DNA of 64,000 bases from Pogonophryne albipinna (GCA_028583405.1 CM053256.1:21687534-21751533); one strand, 5' to 3'; shown: positions 39,700-51,735, numbered from the stretch's first letter. Made by a program: numbers and translations. The notes: generated by a model from the sequence alone, not told the origin.

Positions 39700-40200
39700 T
39701 GTGTCAGTCAGTGTAACACAACTCTCCCTGATAAGCCGGCCCGATTGCGACGATTGGCCACGATGGGTGACAGCGCGATACCGCTCTGTGCCGGCGCTCC
39801 TGACGAGACACAAAATTAACCCCCAGCGCTTTGCAGATAAACATCTAAAATGGTTTCGGGACCCCAGGGGCTAATGGGAAGAGACGGGAAGCTATCAAAA
39901 TATCAAATGTGCGTGACAAGCGGCACAAGGACCAGGTCTGTCAAACACTCGCCTCTCTCCAAGTGTGATTTAACTCTGTGTCTTCCCACAAAGCCTGGCA
40001 GCACAGCGCTGAGAAATGAGCCTCTCGCCACCCCCTGTCTGTACACTGTGAAGTCATATTTTAATGGACATATTTACTTAGGCAAACCGATGCAGGGTTC
40101 CGGATTTTAATTAGGTAAACAGCTCGTTGGAAGGAATCAATGGCGATCCATTAATGAAGGTCGGCCCGGGCTAATAGCTGAGGCCTTTTCTGTCTCACAG
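39700..40200. promoter_or_regulatory. Strongest candidate conserved regulatory block
   Basis: About 500 bp of repeat-free sequence, CpG-bearing in its first half (GGCCCGATTGCGACGATTGG, GACAGCGCGATACCGC) and homeobox-motif-rich in its second (CATATTTTAATGGACAT, TTTTAATTAGGTAAAC at 40105, CCATTAATGAAGG at 40148). ATCTAAAATGG and AAAATATCAAATG words recur. An 86-codon plus frame (39850-40110) has no domain and no splice context. Texture is that of a deeply conserved enhancer. Not proven. Confidence 0.42.
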
Positions 40201-40589
40201 CGTGGAAATTCTAACGAAAGAAGTGAAGGCAGTCATCTTTTTCTGTCTGATGCTAGTTAGGTAACAGATAGCTCTCTTTGAGTAGAATGAGTGCAGTATG
40301 TACCTGAGTCTGTGAGTTTTTTTTGGGTTTATGTCCTTGACTTGATACTTTAAGGACAGGAGAGTGGTTGCGGACATAGGGCCTGTATGTGTGTGTTTGT
40401 GTGTGTGTTTCATGTGTCTCAGCTGGGTGACATGTGAAGGTGATGGGTGTCACCTGTGTCCCCGTAGTCTGAGGGCATGTCTCTGCCTCTGGCTCTGACA
40501 CCAGCCTGACTGACTTATGATCAGGATTTATCATCTTGATTTATGATGAGCCTGGTTTGTCCCGCTCACAGCCAGGGAGACGTGGAGAC

Positions 40590-40719
<130 letters not shown>

Positions 40720-40759
40720 TTGTGTTTCATGTGTGCAAGAGATAGGTTGTGAGATAGCT

Positions 40760-41430
40760 TAGGTCATAGACTGTACATAAAAAGTGGATGTAGTCACAAC
40801 TGGTTTGTGGAATAAGGTTCTGAAGTCGCCGCTTTAGGATTTTAGATATTCTTTAGAATACATTTTCATGATAATCCTGAAAACATATTGCGGCTTAAAG
40901 TTCTTAGTCAAAGAACATGGATATCACGCAGATCGGTAGAAAACTGTCCATCAGAAAGTAGGCGGGTCCGAAAGCAAACCCTGCTTTATTGTCTGTGTTA
41001 CTCGAAACAGGACCATCATTTTACTCATTGAACACAATGCTGCAGTGAAGAAGCTTTGAAACTAGCGTTTTAAGCAAACATTTGTCAATCAAAGGTTTAA
41101 TTAGGTTATTCAATCAAGTGAAAAGCAGGGCAATTTCCTCATAGATTTTTCAATAATACCCTGCACTGTTGTCTATTTTACTTGAAACAGGACCACACTT
41201 TACTAAATGAACAAGAACAAACTTAAAACTAGCAATTGAGGCAAACAACTTGTGAAGAAAAAGTCAAACAAGGGAAATTAATAGTCACAAGTAGTGCAAT
41301 TTCCTTATAAACTTCAATACAATCTGACTTCTTTCTGCATTTATTGGACTCGTGCCATTTTTGCCTTTAGATAGAATGCCAGTTTAACGCAACTCCTGCA
41401 TGAGCTTTACTTTTCAAACTTTGAGATTGC
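40760..41430. repeat. Teleost interspersed repeat with internal duplication
   Basis: Opens with CATAGACTGTACATAAAAAG then TGGATGTAGTCAC, a signature of a very common fish repeat. Two related units follow: 40980-41150 (CCCTGC-TTATTGTCTGTGTTACTCGAAACAGGACC) and 41158-41300 (CCCTGCACTGTTGTCTATTTTACTTGAAACAGGACC). Each ends in GGCAATTTCCTCATA- or GCAATTTCCTTATA-type sequence. Confidence 0.65.
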
Positions 41431-42484
41431 AACTTGGCCTAGGCGCATGAATGAGTGCAAAAATAATAATTGTAATTGATATCACAAACTGTGACCTCTC
41501 GTGAGCAAGTGTATAACACTCCGCTCCCATAGCAACTAGACGGCACTGTTTTTTGTTTGTGTGTGAATATCTGTGACGGTGAACTTGAAGCAGGGTGTTG
41601 CAGAAAGTGAAAATGATGCGCCAGTTTTTCCCAAGATAAATGAAGGCTAGAAAATCTCAAGACTGAAAGCTAATTGAAATGACTTAATAAAATGTTTCAA
41701 AACTGTAAACAAGAGGACCCACATTTTGAGCAAGCAATGCATGCAGCATGTCACCATGCAAAGAATCAATTTTGCACCACATTGTGTGGTACCAGGCAAG
41801 CAGAGTCCTAACTACTAAATGCCGGGTGCGAGGACATGGGGGCTATTTAGTAAACATCTTTCAATTCCATGCCAAGCGGCCAGTATCAAGCCAGGCAGCC
41901 CCTATCAAGCCAGGCAGCCCCTTAGCCCCCCCCCCCCCCCACACATCTATGTTGGGATGCTGAGAAACAGGCCGTCTACAGACCCAGGGGATGGAGGGAT
42001 GAGAGGGGAGAGAAAAGGAGCAGGAGGAGGAGGGGGGGGGAAGAGAGAGAAAGAGAGAAGGAGGGCACTGGAACACATCCACAGATTAACCCTCACAGAG
42101 GAGAGGGAAAATAGAGCGGAACTGAACATACGTGTCTGTGTGTGGAGTGAGAGAAAGGCGACATTCACAACAAGACAGAGGTGCCCATTGTATCCCTCTG
42201 TCTTGCAGTGGACATCCAGAATAAAAGGTGACACATATACACCTTTACTTGTCCAATGCAACCCTCTATTCTCCTCCCTTTACACCCTTACTTACCTCCT
42301 AAAGCCACTGCTAATCCTCTCCTTCACAATCCCAAATAAAAGCAACATAGAGGGAAAGAGAGCGCAGGAAAGGGGGTTAGGGCAAAGAGCGCTTGCTTGT
42401 CGCATTGTGCCAAGCCTTCATCTGTAGATATGGTATAGAGTTCAGTCTAATGGAGAGGCATTGTTTGAATGACAGTAACATGTG

Positions 42485-42487
<3 letters not shown>
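41431..42487. other. Non-coding stretch with tandem unit and poly-C
   Basis: A 19-bp unit (TATCAAGCCAGGCAGCCCC) is exactly doubled at 41884-41921, followed by C15 at 41926-41940 and a purine-rich tract at 41990-42065. A 202-codon plus frame (41819-42427) runs straight through these simple sequences and gives Pro-, Gly- and Arg/Glu-runs. I regard it as an artefact. Confidence 0.6.

Positions 42488-42515
<28 letters not shown>
42488..42515. repeat. (TG)14 microsatellite
   Basis: Short uninterrupted TG array. Confidence 0.95.
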
Positions 42516-42518
<3 letters not shown>

Positions 42519-42783
42519 CCACTTTGCAGGGCCAATAATCTGTTCATACCATTTTATGTCGGGGCTCTCTTCTTATCTAGGGACAACAAACCTACACCCA
42601 TGGGGTTTCATTACATTTTATTTTAGGGGTAAAACGGGTTTTAGGTTTGAACTATAGATCAAGGTTGAGGTCAAGTTTGGGGTTAAGTATGTAGTAGTTG
42701 TTAAGCCCTCAGAGATGTGTCCTCACATTTCCAATGGTAGTGTTTAGGTGACTTCAAAAGAAGAATTAGTTCCACATTCATAA

Positions 42784-43092
42784 AGAGCTGCATCGGTTGA
42801 TCAACGGAAATTATTTATAAAGATTAAAATATGTGTTCATGCTAAAACGGTTTGCTTTTTGCTATTTTCAGTAACTCGTGTAGATTTCCTTTTTTTCTGT
42901 AAAGTTTAAGTTAATATATTTAGTTTTTGGACTAACACAACAACAAGACATCCCCTTGCACTTTAAGACACTCAGATGGACATTTTCCTATTATATGGTT
43001 TTCTGACAATTTTATCAAAGGATTTATCGAGTAATCTAGAAAATGATAGGCAGATTATACATTATTTGAAAATAATCCATAGTTGCAGCCCT
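42784..43092. mobile_element. Old hAT-type MITE
   Basis: The left end is AGAGCTGCATCGGTTGATC and the right end read inward is AGGGCTGCAACTATGGATT. Interior words (AATTATTT, ACAAGACATCCCCTTGCACT, GACATTTTCCTATTATATGG) match the widespread vertebrate element with GGGCTGCAAC ends. No clean target duplication remains, so the copy is old. Confidence 0.6.
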
Positions 43093-43955
43093 TCCTTCAA
43101 AGTTAGGACATCCACAAAACTGTACCATCAATTTTGAGATTATATTAATTCCCACCTCCTCTGGAGAGAACTTTGGGATTTTAGCCTTTGCCGACCATTT
43201 ACATGCACAAAAACCTATATAACACACTACAGGAAAGGGAAAACCCCTGCCAATAGAACATTGCTTTTGTAACTGGATAAGACTACATCCATGCCATATA
43301 TAGGACCAGAATATCTGTGTGTATATTTTCAATATCATTACCTGTTTCAATTATGGTTTGTAGTTGATTTGTTTAATTGAACTACGTCTGTGGCAAATTC
43401 TATTCATCAAGTTTTTTGGTCACAAAAGAATACTATATGACAGGTTTACATCCTTAACACCATAGAATACTCAGTGTGACACAATACAACCATTTCTAGA
43501 TATATAATCATGTCAAAACGTTACAATCATTGCATTTTTTCAGTCAAAGATGTATTAAAACCTACGTTTTGCTATTGGCAATTCACCATGTCTTAATGTC
43601 TTCCAACAAAAAGACTGACTACACCTTTTTACAAGTTATCTGGTTGTTATCTAATCATATATTTTTTTGTACAATTGTTTAAGGGTTTATTCATCTTCAT
43701 AGAACAGGTCTCTAAACATAGAGCATGTTTACTTGCCTTTGATATGATGCCAAAGCTAGTATTGTACATCAAATGCTCCCCCGCTGTGAAAAGCTGCAGT
43801 GTGTGTGTGTGTGTGAGTGTCTGTGTGTATGCTCCCTGTATCTGTAGTTGTGGAAACAGAGAGGCTGTACAGATCCAGATACACAGTCAGATACACGGGG
43901 GAATAGCTGTGAGTGAGTACTGTTGGTTTGTTTGACAGGGACCTCTTACCCCTGT
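43093..43955. other. Non-coding stretch
   Basis: AT-rich. Short GT run at 43800-43815. No gene. Confidence 0.5.
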
Positions 43956-43959
43956 CTCT

Positions 43960-44412
43960 CACACCTCAGATAGAGAGAGACAAATACACGGGGATGGCAG
44001 ATAGCAGACGAGTGAAAGGAAGAGCAGAGAGGGAGAGAAAAACATAAAGATAGACCACGAGGTGTAGAAGACGGGCCTGGGGAATAGGAGGCGTAACATA
44101 AAGGAGCAAGAGCAAAGCGCCAAAGGAGGGGCGACAATAAAAGGGTTTGGGAGAGAAGGAGAGAATTAAGGGAGGAGAGGGGTTAGGGAGAAAAGGGAGA
44201 GATAAGGAGGGAGAGAAAGCTTGGCACTGCACCGGGTAGTGGAGGGTTTATTATTTTCTGTTGCACTCAATCAAATGCCGGCCCTCTGAACAGAGAGCAA
44301 TGCTGGCGAATCATCCTGGGGGCTTTCTCTCCCTCTCTCTTTCTTCCTCTCTTCATCCCTCCCCTCCTCCTCCTCTCCCCTCTTTCTTTCTCTCTCTGTC
44401 TTTTTTTCCTGC
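43960..44412. repeat. Purine-rich arm followed by pyrimidine-rich arm
   Basis: 43965-44220 is a long G/A-biased tract of GAGA and GGAG units. 44325-44412 is a C/T-only-like tract of CTCT/TCC units. On one strand they could pair imperfectly across a 100-bp gap. Confidence 0.6.
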
Positions 44413-44414
44413 GG

Positions 44415-44640
44415 TGTATGAGTGCTATCCATCTGTCAGCTGTCAGTGCCAGTGAGAGATATACAGAGCTGTCACTTCGCGTCAGCCCGGGTTTGGGAGG
44501 CCCCTCTTTTGCAGCTGCCGCTCTACACATACTTTCCCTATGGCGGCACAGGGGGGCTGCCATTAAAGCACAAACACGAGCACACACACACACAAACACC
44601 GATATGCCGGTCAATTAGAAACCTGATAATAAGCAGTCAG
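44415..44640. promoter_or_regulatory. Possible conserved non-coding element
   Basis: CCATCTGTCAGCTGTCAGTG, TGTCACTTCGCGTCAGCCCG and CTGCCATTAAAGCAC in repeat-free, CpG-retaining sequence following the simple tracts. Confidence 0.22.
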
Positions 44641-44967
44641 TGTTGGATAGATGGTGATTATCACGATTATTACCATCGTTCTTTTAATGTCCTTTGGTCT
44701 TATTACAGTTTTATGACTTTTCCACTATGAATAGTATAACGCCTTTTCTTTTGTAGTGAAACAGTCAAATCTGATATCTGCAGAGAATTATTTTTTCTTT
44801 TTAAGTTTCCCTTTTCAAGCTATAGAGCGCCAAAGGGAAACGGTTCTGTTTCAGAAAAAAAGGAAACCTCATTCGTTTGACATTTGAAATGTCACTAAAG
44901 ACATCATTTTTGGAACAGAGCCTTACAATCAGTGTTTCCTTTGGTTGATGAAAATAAAAATCTAGAA

Positions 44968-45118
44968 TCACCTTGTTAGCCGAGTGGTTCCAGCGCAATG
45001 CAACACACTGGGTTAGATTCCAGCCCTTAAGTCCTTTGTTGCATGTCATACCCCTCCATCCCTTTCCAATTTTACACTGTAATCCTTCAATTACAGGGGC
45101 CAAAAACATATTTAAAAA
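44968..45118 (+). mobile_element. tRNA-derived SINE (diverged)
   Basis: The head TTGTTAGCCGAGTGG fits an A box and GGTTAGATTCC fits a B box 35 bp later. These are the internal RNA polymerase III promoter of tRNA-derived SINEs. The body CCTTTGTTGCATGTCATACCC is shared with the SINE at 58388. The A-rich tail is near 45113. Not a functional tRNA: the acceptor stem does not close and no CCA or tRNA fold follows. Confidence 0.65.
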
Positions 45119-45742
45119 AAGGAAAATCGGTTTTTATTTTATATGTATGGATTTAGTGGCCTTTAACAAACATTGTTTTCCAAATTTTCATGAGCCCTAG
45201 ACCATTGCGGGGTTAAATGCCACTGCCCAACAGAAAAGGCAATTTCATTGGCAAGTCGAGGGGCCACAGTTACTTTAGCCTGTCTGTTAAGCTGGAGATA
45301 GGAACAGTTTAGACATTTTTAGAGAGAAGATATAACAGCTCAAACTTTGGGAAAATTACCTTTTTGTGGATGTGGATAAACCAAGCTGTAGCACTGGTAC
45401 ATTTTCAATGGAGCTTTATTTGTATGTGTATTAAGAGAATGGTTATAAAAGGTTAAAATGTTTAAGTTTATGGTATGGTGGAAGCCAATAATCTTCGAAT
45501 ATGGATTGTAAACCCCAGAAAACACTATTTTTTTTTATCTGTGAATGCTTTCAAAAAGACAAATTAAAGAGAATGCTAAATGAGAGATTGCAGTCAGAGC
45601 GAGTTGAACAAGACTTTAGCTCTGTATTTGTGTCTTGAAATACACAATATCAAGATATGCATAATCTGTTCCGACAAATTACAACAATATTAATTATTTA
45701 AGATCAAGTAAAAATAATTCAGTTCTTGCATTATTTAAGCCC
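45119..45742. other. AT-rich non-coding stretch
   Basis: No recognised feature. Confidence 0.5.
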
Positions 45743-45745
45743 TTA

Positions 45746-46072
45746 CGGCCCGTCCACACGGCGGCGTGCGTTGAAGCTTCAACGCTTCTTCCCATTCACT
45801 TTGAATGGGGTGATGTCACGCTTTGCCGAACTGCATTGTGGTTCCGTCGCTTCGCTTTGCTCGCGTTGCTCGCTTCAACAGTTGAGAAAAGTTCAACTTT
45901 TGAAACTTCGACGGAAGCATCAGCCAATCAAATCATATGCCAGTACAAGCTCTAGCCAATCAAACCGCGTGCTTGTGTGTCCGAGGCGGGAGATTCATGT
46001 GATTGGCTGTTGGCCGAGTTTCAGACACGCCCGCCGGCAAGCTTCAACGCACGCTGCCGTGTGGACGCTGTG
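45746..46072. mobile_element. PIF/Harbinger-like MITE (copy 1)
   Basis: Flanked by TTA at 45743-45745 and 46073-46075. Ends contain CGTCCACACGGC and GGCGTGCGTTGAAGCTT in inverted orientation (right arm AAGCTTCAACGCACGCTGCC). The body has the small hairpin CCATTCACTTTGAATGG and AGCCAATCAAA repeats. Shares over 80% by eye with 63529-63840, same orientation. The 116-codon frame over it is transposon sequence. Confidence 0.85.
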
Positions 46073-46075
46073 TTA

Positions 46076-47730
46076 AACCCTTTCAAAACCCATTGGATAA
46101 CGTTCAAAACAAATTGGCCATGGCTACAATAATACCGATTTTGGGGTTAATTTTGTTTCTGTAGCATATTGGCACCCAACAAAAGACCTTAAAGAAAGCT
46201 GTTGGGATTTGTGTATATATGTGTCTGTGACTTGTGGTAGTGGGGTTAAAACAGAACGACTGCATTGCCAAGTAGGGTTGAAAGGGTGGGATGGAGGGGT
46301 AGGTGGTGTTGGGATGGATATGTGTGGGGGGCAATTACACAAATTAATTGCAGGCCTCTGCTGACACCACTCAGGAAGAAGAAATGAAGGGTACACATGT
46401 GTGTTCTATGACAACAAGAGAAAAGGGGGATGTGTGTGGCTTCCTTCCATGCCATCCATTTGTATATGTTGACAAGATTGCCGGGTTTTTGTGCCTATTG
46501 TGCCACTCCTGCCATTCCGGCGCCAATTGTGTTGGGTTTTGGGGCCTCGTTATTAGAGGGTGACAGTTTCTGGGCGGAAACAAACACGACTCTGACGATT
46601 AACACCATGTCACTATGTCAGCTCAAACAGTAATCCTGATATTCTGTCTATCGCACATGTGTGCAGTGAAAAGGAGGGGGGAGGTGAGGGGAAAGGACAG
46701 TGAGAATATCATAGAAATAGAGAGGGAGAGAGAGTAAGAGGCATCGGCAAGATCCCAGGAGAGACAGATAAAGCCGTGTCGTTCATTGAGGACATTGTGT
46801 ACGTGCCGGCGTACTGTAATGCAATGTTAACATCCCTCCCAATCCCGGGCTCTCCACAGGGAAGAGCAAGGCCTGCTGGGGGATCTGTTTAGTTGATCAG
46901 ACGTGCCAGTGCTCTCACCAGGCAGGGGAATAGACTAGTGTGGGATACAATAAGAGAGCAGGGCGTGACATACTAGGATGAGATAAAGGAGTAGAATAGC
47001 ATTTTAGGGCTAAGCATGAATAACATGGCAAAGTCAAAGGACGAGATAGGGCACTATACTATGGTATTAGGTGTGGGTGAGAGGGGGGATACAGTAAAGT
47101 AGGGTATTGCATACGATGGATTATGATAACATTTCCAGTAGCAGTTGAGGTAGTATCCTTGAGTCGGTAGCACTAGCTTTCCAAGTTCTGACATTACCGC
47201 GTACACAGCATTAGCATTAATGCATAAATGTTTCATTTTGTGATGATATTATACATTTTGTATTTACTAAGCCAGCAACTGGGAAATGGTTAGATTCAAT
47301 AAAAATATTTAGATGCGTTACTTCAATTATCAGTTACGCTTGAATATCAACCTTTTGCCAATGTTAGCTAGCTTACAATCTTTCGGATTCAGTCAAACAA
47401 AATGGATCGTTTTATCACATTTGCATCTGTTTTTTTAGTTTTTTTCCTATTTATTAGGAAAGGTTTTCCTCATAAATGTATAACAGATCTGAAGTAGGCC
47501 ATAAGTAACTAAAAACTAGTTTACACTATGAAAATATAAATGTATAAGATGAAAGTACGTTTTTAAGTATGCAAGTATCATATAGTCCCAATAGCTATCA
47601 TTATTGTGGCATATACAATTCGATATGGAAGTACTCAAGTCATATACAAATATCAGAAAAAGATTCTTAAGACAATTATGCCATTTTGTTGTTGTGCATC
47701 ATCTGACACTGGGTATAACAATGGTTTTAG
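46076..47730. other. Non-coding stretch
   Basis: 46430-46570 has GATTGCCGGGTTTTTGTGCC and TTCCGGCGCCAATTGTG, and could be conserved. 46650-46770 is purine-rich. From 47230 it is AT-rich. Overlapping small frames on both strands at 46104-46633 give no domain. Confidence 0.4.
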
Positions 47731-47732
47731 TA

Positions 47733-48126
47733 TGGAGCTCATTTCCTGCCATAACTCCACAAACAAACTAAACATGTGTTACACTATCTTTCACTAACAA
47801 ACACAATGTTGTTTGCAACAAAGCACCATTTACAGACTAATGCATTTGTTTTGCAAATGAAAAGCATACCTATCAAAGAAACATATTACATTTTTCTTAT
47901 AAATCATGTTTCAAAAATTGCATAGATCTATTTGTGTGTACTTGTAAGATCTCTGCTTTATTTGTTCCTTAAACAGGATTTATTAGATAATGTGATTGTT
48001 TGATTGATACGTTTTTTATCTGCAAAACAAAATGCATTAGTTTGTAAAGGGTGTTGTGAGTGAATCATAGGGCATTTGTAAAACATGTTAGTTTGTTTGT
48101 GGAGTTATGGCAGGAAATGAGCTCCA
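47733..48126. mobile_element. Palindromic Tc1/mariner-like MITE
   Basis: Flanked by TA at 47731-47732 and 48127-48128. The first 39 bases (TGGAGCTCATTTCCTGCCAT then AACTCCACAAACAAACTAA) are repeated exactly in inverted orientation at the right end. The match continues, diverged, past a 1-bp indel through ACATGT and a CTAATGCATTTGTTTTGCA segment, so the 394-bp element can fold back on itself almost completely. The TA target points to Tc1/mariner. Confidence 0.85.
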
Positions 48127-48128
48127 TA

Positions 48129-49215
48129 TGTTAGGCTATACAGTAAACTAGTCACAAATGGTAGTATAGTGCTGCAGAGCACTAGCATTGGAATTGATAT
48201 TTGACAGTATGGCTCACTAAGGCAAAGGCTAGTGTGACAAAGACACAAAAACAACAGAGTATCATAGGATGATGTTGGATCAGAGGTAAAAGCTTATGAT
48301 TTCTTTGCACGCAGTAGCTTTGCACCAGAAGGTGAAGCTAGGCCAGTTTATCCACGGGCCTTTTTTGCGATCAGATTGTAACTCAGTGCCACTCCAACTC
48401 CAACGCCTCTGTGGGCAGATTGGCTTCACCTTCACACTCTCAATCAGCTTTTCTATCATAGAGGTGTCACATTAACATACATGCATGCAAACATGCCATG
48501 CAAAAATAAATGGCAACTTGCAGATGGGCATGTTTGTGTGCAAGTAAAAACACACACACACACACATATACACATGCTCTCTTCCCCTCCTCCTCCAGCA
48601 CCTCTCAAACCCATTATTGGCAGCAGTTCAGTGACGGCTGTGTGACTGCCAGTACTGCGGATCTGCTCCTGGAGCGAGCTCTCCCCATCAGCGCTGGCTT
48701 GATTACCCTGATGTATGCACACCCAGACACTTGACAATCTCTCAGCATTTACATATGCAGCCTCAGCACTCCACACTACTTCTGATCTGAGGTGTGTGTT
48801 TGTGAGGTTTACCGTGTGTGTGAGCGCGAGAATGTGAGTGTTCGTCAGGCGTGCGGGAGAAGATGAGGAGAAAGCAGGAGAGGAATGGCAGCTCTCGCTC
48901 GCTAAACGTAAAACAAACAAACTTTAATCCGACGCCGAGCCCCTGCTCTTCAAAGACGAGACGGAAGTAAGAAGGAGGGATAGAGTACGAGAGAGAAAGA
49001 GACGCCTCACCTAAGGGTGCGCAACGCCGTAAACACACAAACAGAGCGTTTACCAGCCGGCCCGTTATTCACTCTCATGTCAAACACGTAGCACTCAGAA
49101 CTAACTACCACACACACTACCGGGGATAGAGCTGTGTTAAAACCCTCACAAAAGCCTGCACTTGACTGATGTTTTTCTTTCTTTTCACATGAAAAATCAT
49201 CATACAAACAACCCA
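48129..49215. other. Non-coding stretch
   Basis: CA run at 48549-48566. A 154-codon minus frame (48456-48920) crosses it and has no domain. 48780-49010 is G/A-rich. No gene. Confidence 0.45.
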
Positions 49216-49216
49216 A

Positions 49217-49236
49217 CCCCCCCCCCCCCCCCCCCC
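49217..49236. repeat. Poly-C (C20)
   Basis: Twenty consecutive C on the plus strand. CTTT tetramers follow at 49279-49297. Confidence 0.97.
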
Positions 49237-49389
49237 ACTCTCAGCCCCCAAACCTGATTCAAAAGGGCCTGCCTCTTGTTCTTTCTTTCTTTCTTTCCAT
49301 CTCTGTCAAAGTGTCGGTGAGAGGCAGAAACAGAGAGACGGGGAAAGAGAGGAGGTCTGGGGAGTTGCACCGTGTCGATCCTTTTTGGC

Positions 49390-49535
49390 TGGCGCTTCAC
49401 AGGGAAAGCGGGCTCGGCTGATCATCATTAAAACGCACACAACTTGACATGTTTATTTAATGGCTGCTCCCGGCGAAGACGGCAAGCTGCTGCTATCTCT
49501 CACCGTCACATGTTGATCTACCACCGTGCCATGTG
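49390..49535. promoter_or_regulatory. Candidate conserved regulatory block
   Basis: CGGCTGATCATCATTAAAAC, GACATGTTTATTTAATGGCT, GGCGAAGACGGCAAGC and CCGTCACATGTTGATC within 120 bp, CpG-retaining and repeat-free. Confidence 0.33.
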
Positions 49536-50874
49536 GGTCTGCGAGCGTGCGCGAGAGAGAGAAAGAGTGTGTGCGTTAATCTTCTCATATGTGCCTTTAA
49601 TTTCCTGTATGAAGATTTTCTGTAATGTACAAAGGGGAACTCTGTTCTATGGAAATACTGTAAAGTCAGGTCAGGCTACTTTGTGTTTGGATTAAGTGGA
49701 TTGAAGTGGTTGTTTCTCATACCACTGCAATATTTACACTAGGTTTAACTGTGACTGAACATACAATACAGATTTCAAACCTCCCCGAAATCTGTAATCT
49801 AAACAGTCCATGCCTTTAGTGAACATGCCAACCGGCGCCACCCCGCTGCTCTCTTTATTTCTCTTGTTACTGACAGCTTCCATAAATACCTTTGATGGCT
49901 TCAGATCACATCGGCCAACAGTCCAATGAGTGAAGCCCTCGGTGATCAGAGAGGAAGAAATTATTTATGTTTTGCTGTTAATGCAGTGGTAGGGTCAAAG
50001 GGCTGATTGAATTTCCATCTGATTTTGTGTTGAGGATTTCATTTAAATACATTAAAATACTTGACTGCAAATGTTTATCTTTGGGTGGCTTTGGAATTTT
50101 GTTTCATTGGTACAAAATAAATCCTCGGGATTGTGAGAAACAGCATATTATAAAAGTCACCTTGTGTTGTTTGCTGTGATTGTTTGTGAGTAGCTACTTA
50201 CAGATCAATGAGCAACATTAACATACATTTGAAGTCATATGTCAATATTCAATCCCCTTTTAGCTCTGTTTCGGTCTCCACCAACCCCTTTTGCTTCTCT
50301 ACTATGTTCATTAGTTAGTCGCTAAGTTTGTCTGCCTTATAGTGGTGGGGAAAATAACTTTCTGTTGCATTTGGAAATAATGTACATGAGGGCAGTGGGA
50401 GTGCACAAAATAAGTTAAGTTATGGTCGTAAAAGAATTAGCTGAACAAGCTTACATTTTTGATGGAACTAAATTAATCTGCTGACTTTGTGATCATTATT
50501 TGACAGTTTATCACAATAGTAGTAGTGTTACAATTTGACCTTTGAATAATTTTACAAAAAAAAGAAAGCCCTTGCAAGATTCTTTGCTAATTCTTAAACA
50601 ATAGATAAGTGTACTATATGCATAGGTCTCTTACTCTAAAATTTGAAAATGTCCAAAAAAACTGCATTCAATTAAAAGGCACTCTGACAGTGCAGACCTT
50701 TGCCTAGTCCTTGTAAAATAAAATAGTTATATTCACCCCTTGACCCCGATCTACTCCAACATTTTGCATTTTATTCCTTCTTTTCACACTAAGGGCAGAA
50801 AAACAAACTGAACTGAATTGAAAACATATCATCCTTTGCAGTGATAATAACTTACCGTGAGTTGAAGGTTGAAA
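49536..50874. other. Non-coding stretch with one conserved-looking patch
   Basis: 49815-49960 (CCAACCGGCGCCACCCCGCT, CCATAAATACCTTTGATGGC, ATCACATCGGCCAACAG) looks constrained. The rest is AT-rich without features. Confidence 0.35.
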
Positions 50875-51552
50875 GTTAGCGCTGAGCTTCAGTCTGTTAG
50901 CGCTGAGCTTCAGTCTGCAATGTTCAAAACAACAGATAAAGCCAGAAATCTAGGTGTAGTCATGGACTCTGACCTGAGTTTCAACAGTCACATTAAAACA
51001 GTTACTAAATCAGCCTACTATCACCTAAAGAACATATCTAGGATTAAAAGACTAATGTCACAGCAGGATTTGGAAACACTTGTCCATGCTTTTATCTTCA
51101 GTCGACTGGACTACTGTAATGGTGTATTCACAGGTCTCACTAAAAAATCTATTAGAAAGCTGCAGCTGATTCAGAACGCAGCTGCTCGAGTCCTCACTAA
51201 CACTAAGAAAGTGGATCACATCACTCCAGTTCTGAAGTCTTTACACTGGCTTCCTGTGTGTCAAAGAATAGATTTCAAAATACTGCTGCTGGTTTATAAA
51301 GCACTGAATGGTTTAGGCCCAAAATACATTTCTGACCTCCTGCTAAATGATGAACCATCCAGATCTCTCAGGTCTTCAGGGACTGGTCAGCTTTCTGTCC
51401 CCAGAGTCAGAACTAAACATGGAGAAGCAGCATTCAGTTATTATGCTCCAAATATCTGGAACCAACTCCCAGAAACCTGCAGGTCCGCTGCAACTCTGAC
51501 TACTTTCAAATCCAGGCTGAAGACTTTTCTTTTTGTCGTTGCTTTTAATTGA
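50869..51552 (+). pseudogene. L2 LINE reverse transcriptase C-terminal part
   Basis: 227 codons without a stop. The segment ARNLGVVMDSDLSFNSHI, then LVHAFIFSRLDYCNGVFTGL, QLIQNAAARVLT, ITPVLKSLHWLPVCQRIDFK, LLVYKALNGLGPKYISDLL, and a final SRLKTFLF motif is the region after the polymerase fingers/palm in L2/CR1-group ORF2, containing the thumb and the conserved C-terminal domain. The endonuclease and the catalytic (F/Y)xDD box are missing upstream, so it cannot retrotranspose. The first about 20 residues come from the doubled 21-bp unit. The intact frame suggests a fairly young insertion. Confidence 0.88.
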
Positions 51553-51735
51553 ACTATTCACATCTTAGACTGCACTGTAACTTTTATCCATGTATTTTTT
51601 CTTTTAATGTTTATTTTATTAGCTTTTATTTTTAATGACTGATTTTAAATGCCATTTTCTTAATGTCTTTCATTTTTTGTAAAGCACTTTGAATTACCTT
51701 GTGTTGAAAGGTGCTATATAAATAAACTTGCCTTG
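50875..51735 (+). mobile_element. 5'-truncated L2-type LINE, 3' end
   Basis: Contains the last part of the LINE polyprotein (see CDS) and then a 3' UTR ending in TGAAAGGTGCTATATAAATA followed by AACTTGCCTTG, the typical tail of fish L2 (Maui-like) elements. The 5' break is at about 50875, where a 21-bp unit is exactly doubled (50875-50895 and 50896-50916). No target duplication is evident, as is usual for L2. Confidence 0.88.

Noticed and set aside
41819..42427. 202-codon plus-strand frame
   Set aside because: Runs through a tandem 19-bp unit, poly-C and a purine tract, giving Pro, Gly and Arg/Glu runs. No domain or splice context.
44968..45040. tRNA gene
   Set aside because: A- and B-box words are present, but the cloverleaf does not close and the sequence continues into a SINE body. 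The same holds for 58388 and 61629.
48456..48920. 154-codon minus-strand frame
   Set aside because: Contains a Cys-Val run from a CA microsatellite. No domain.
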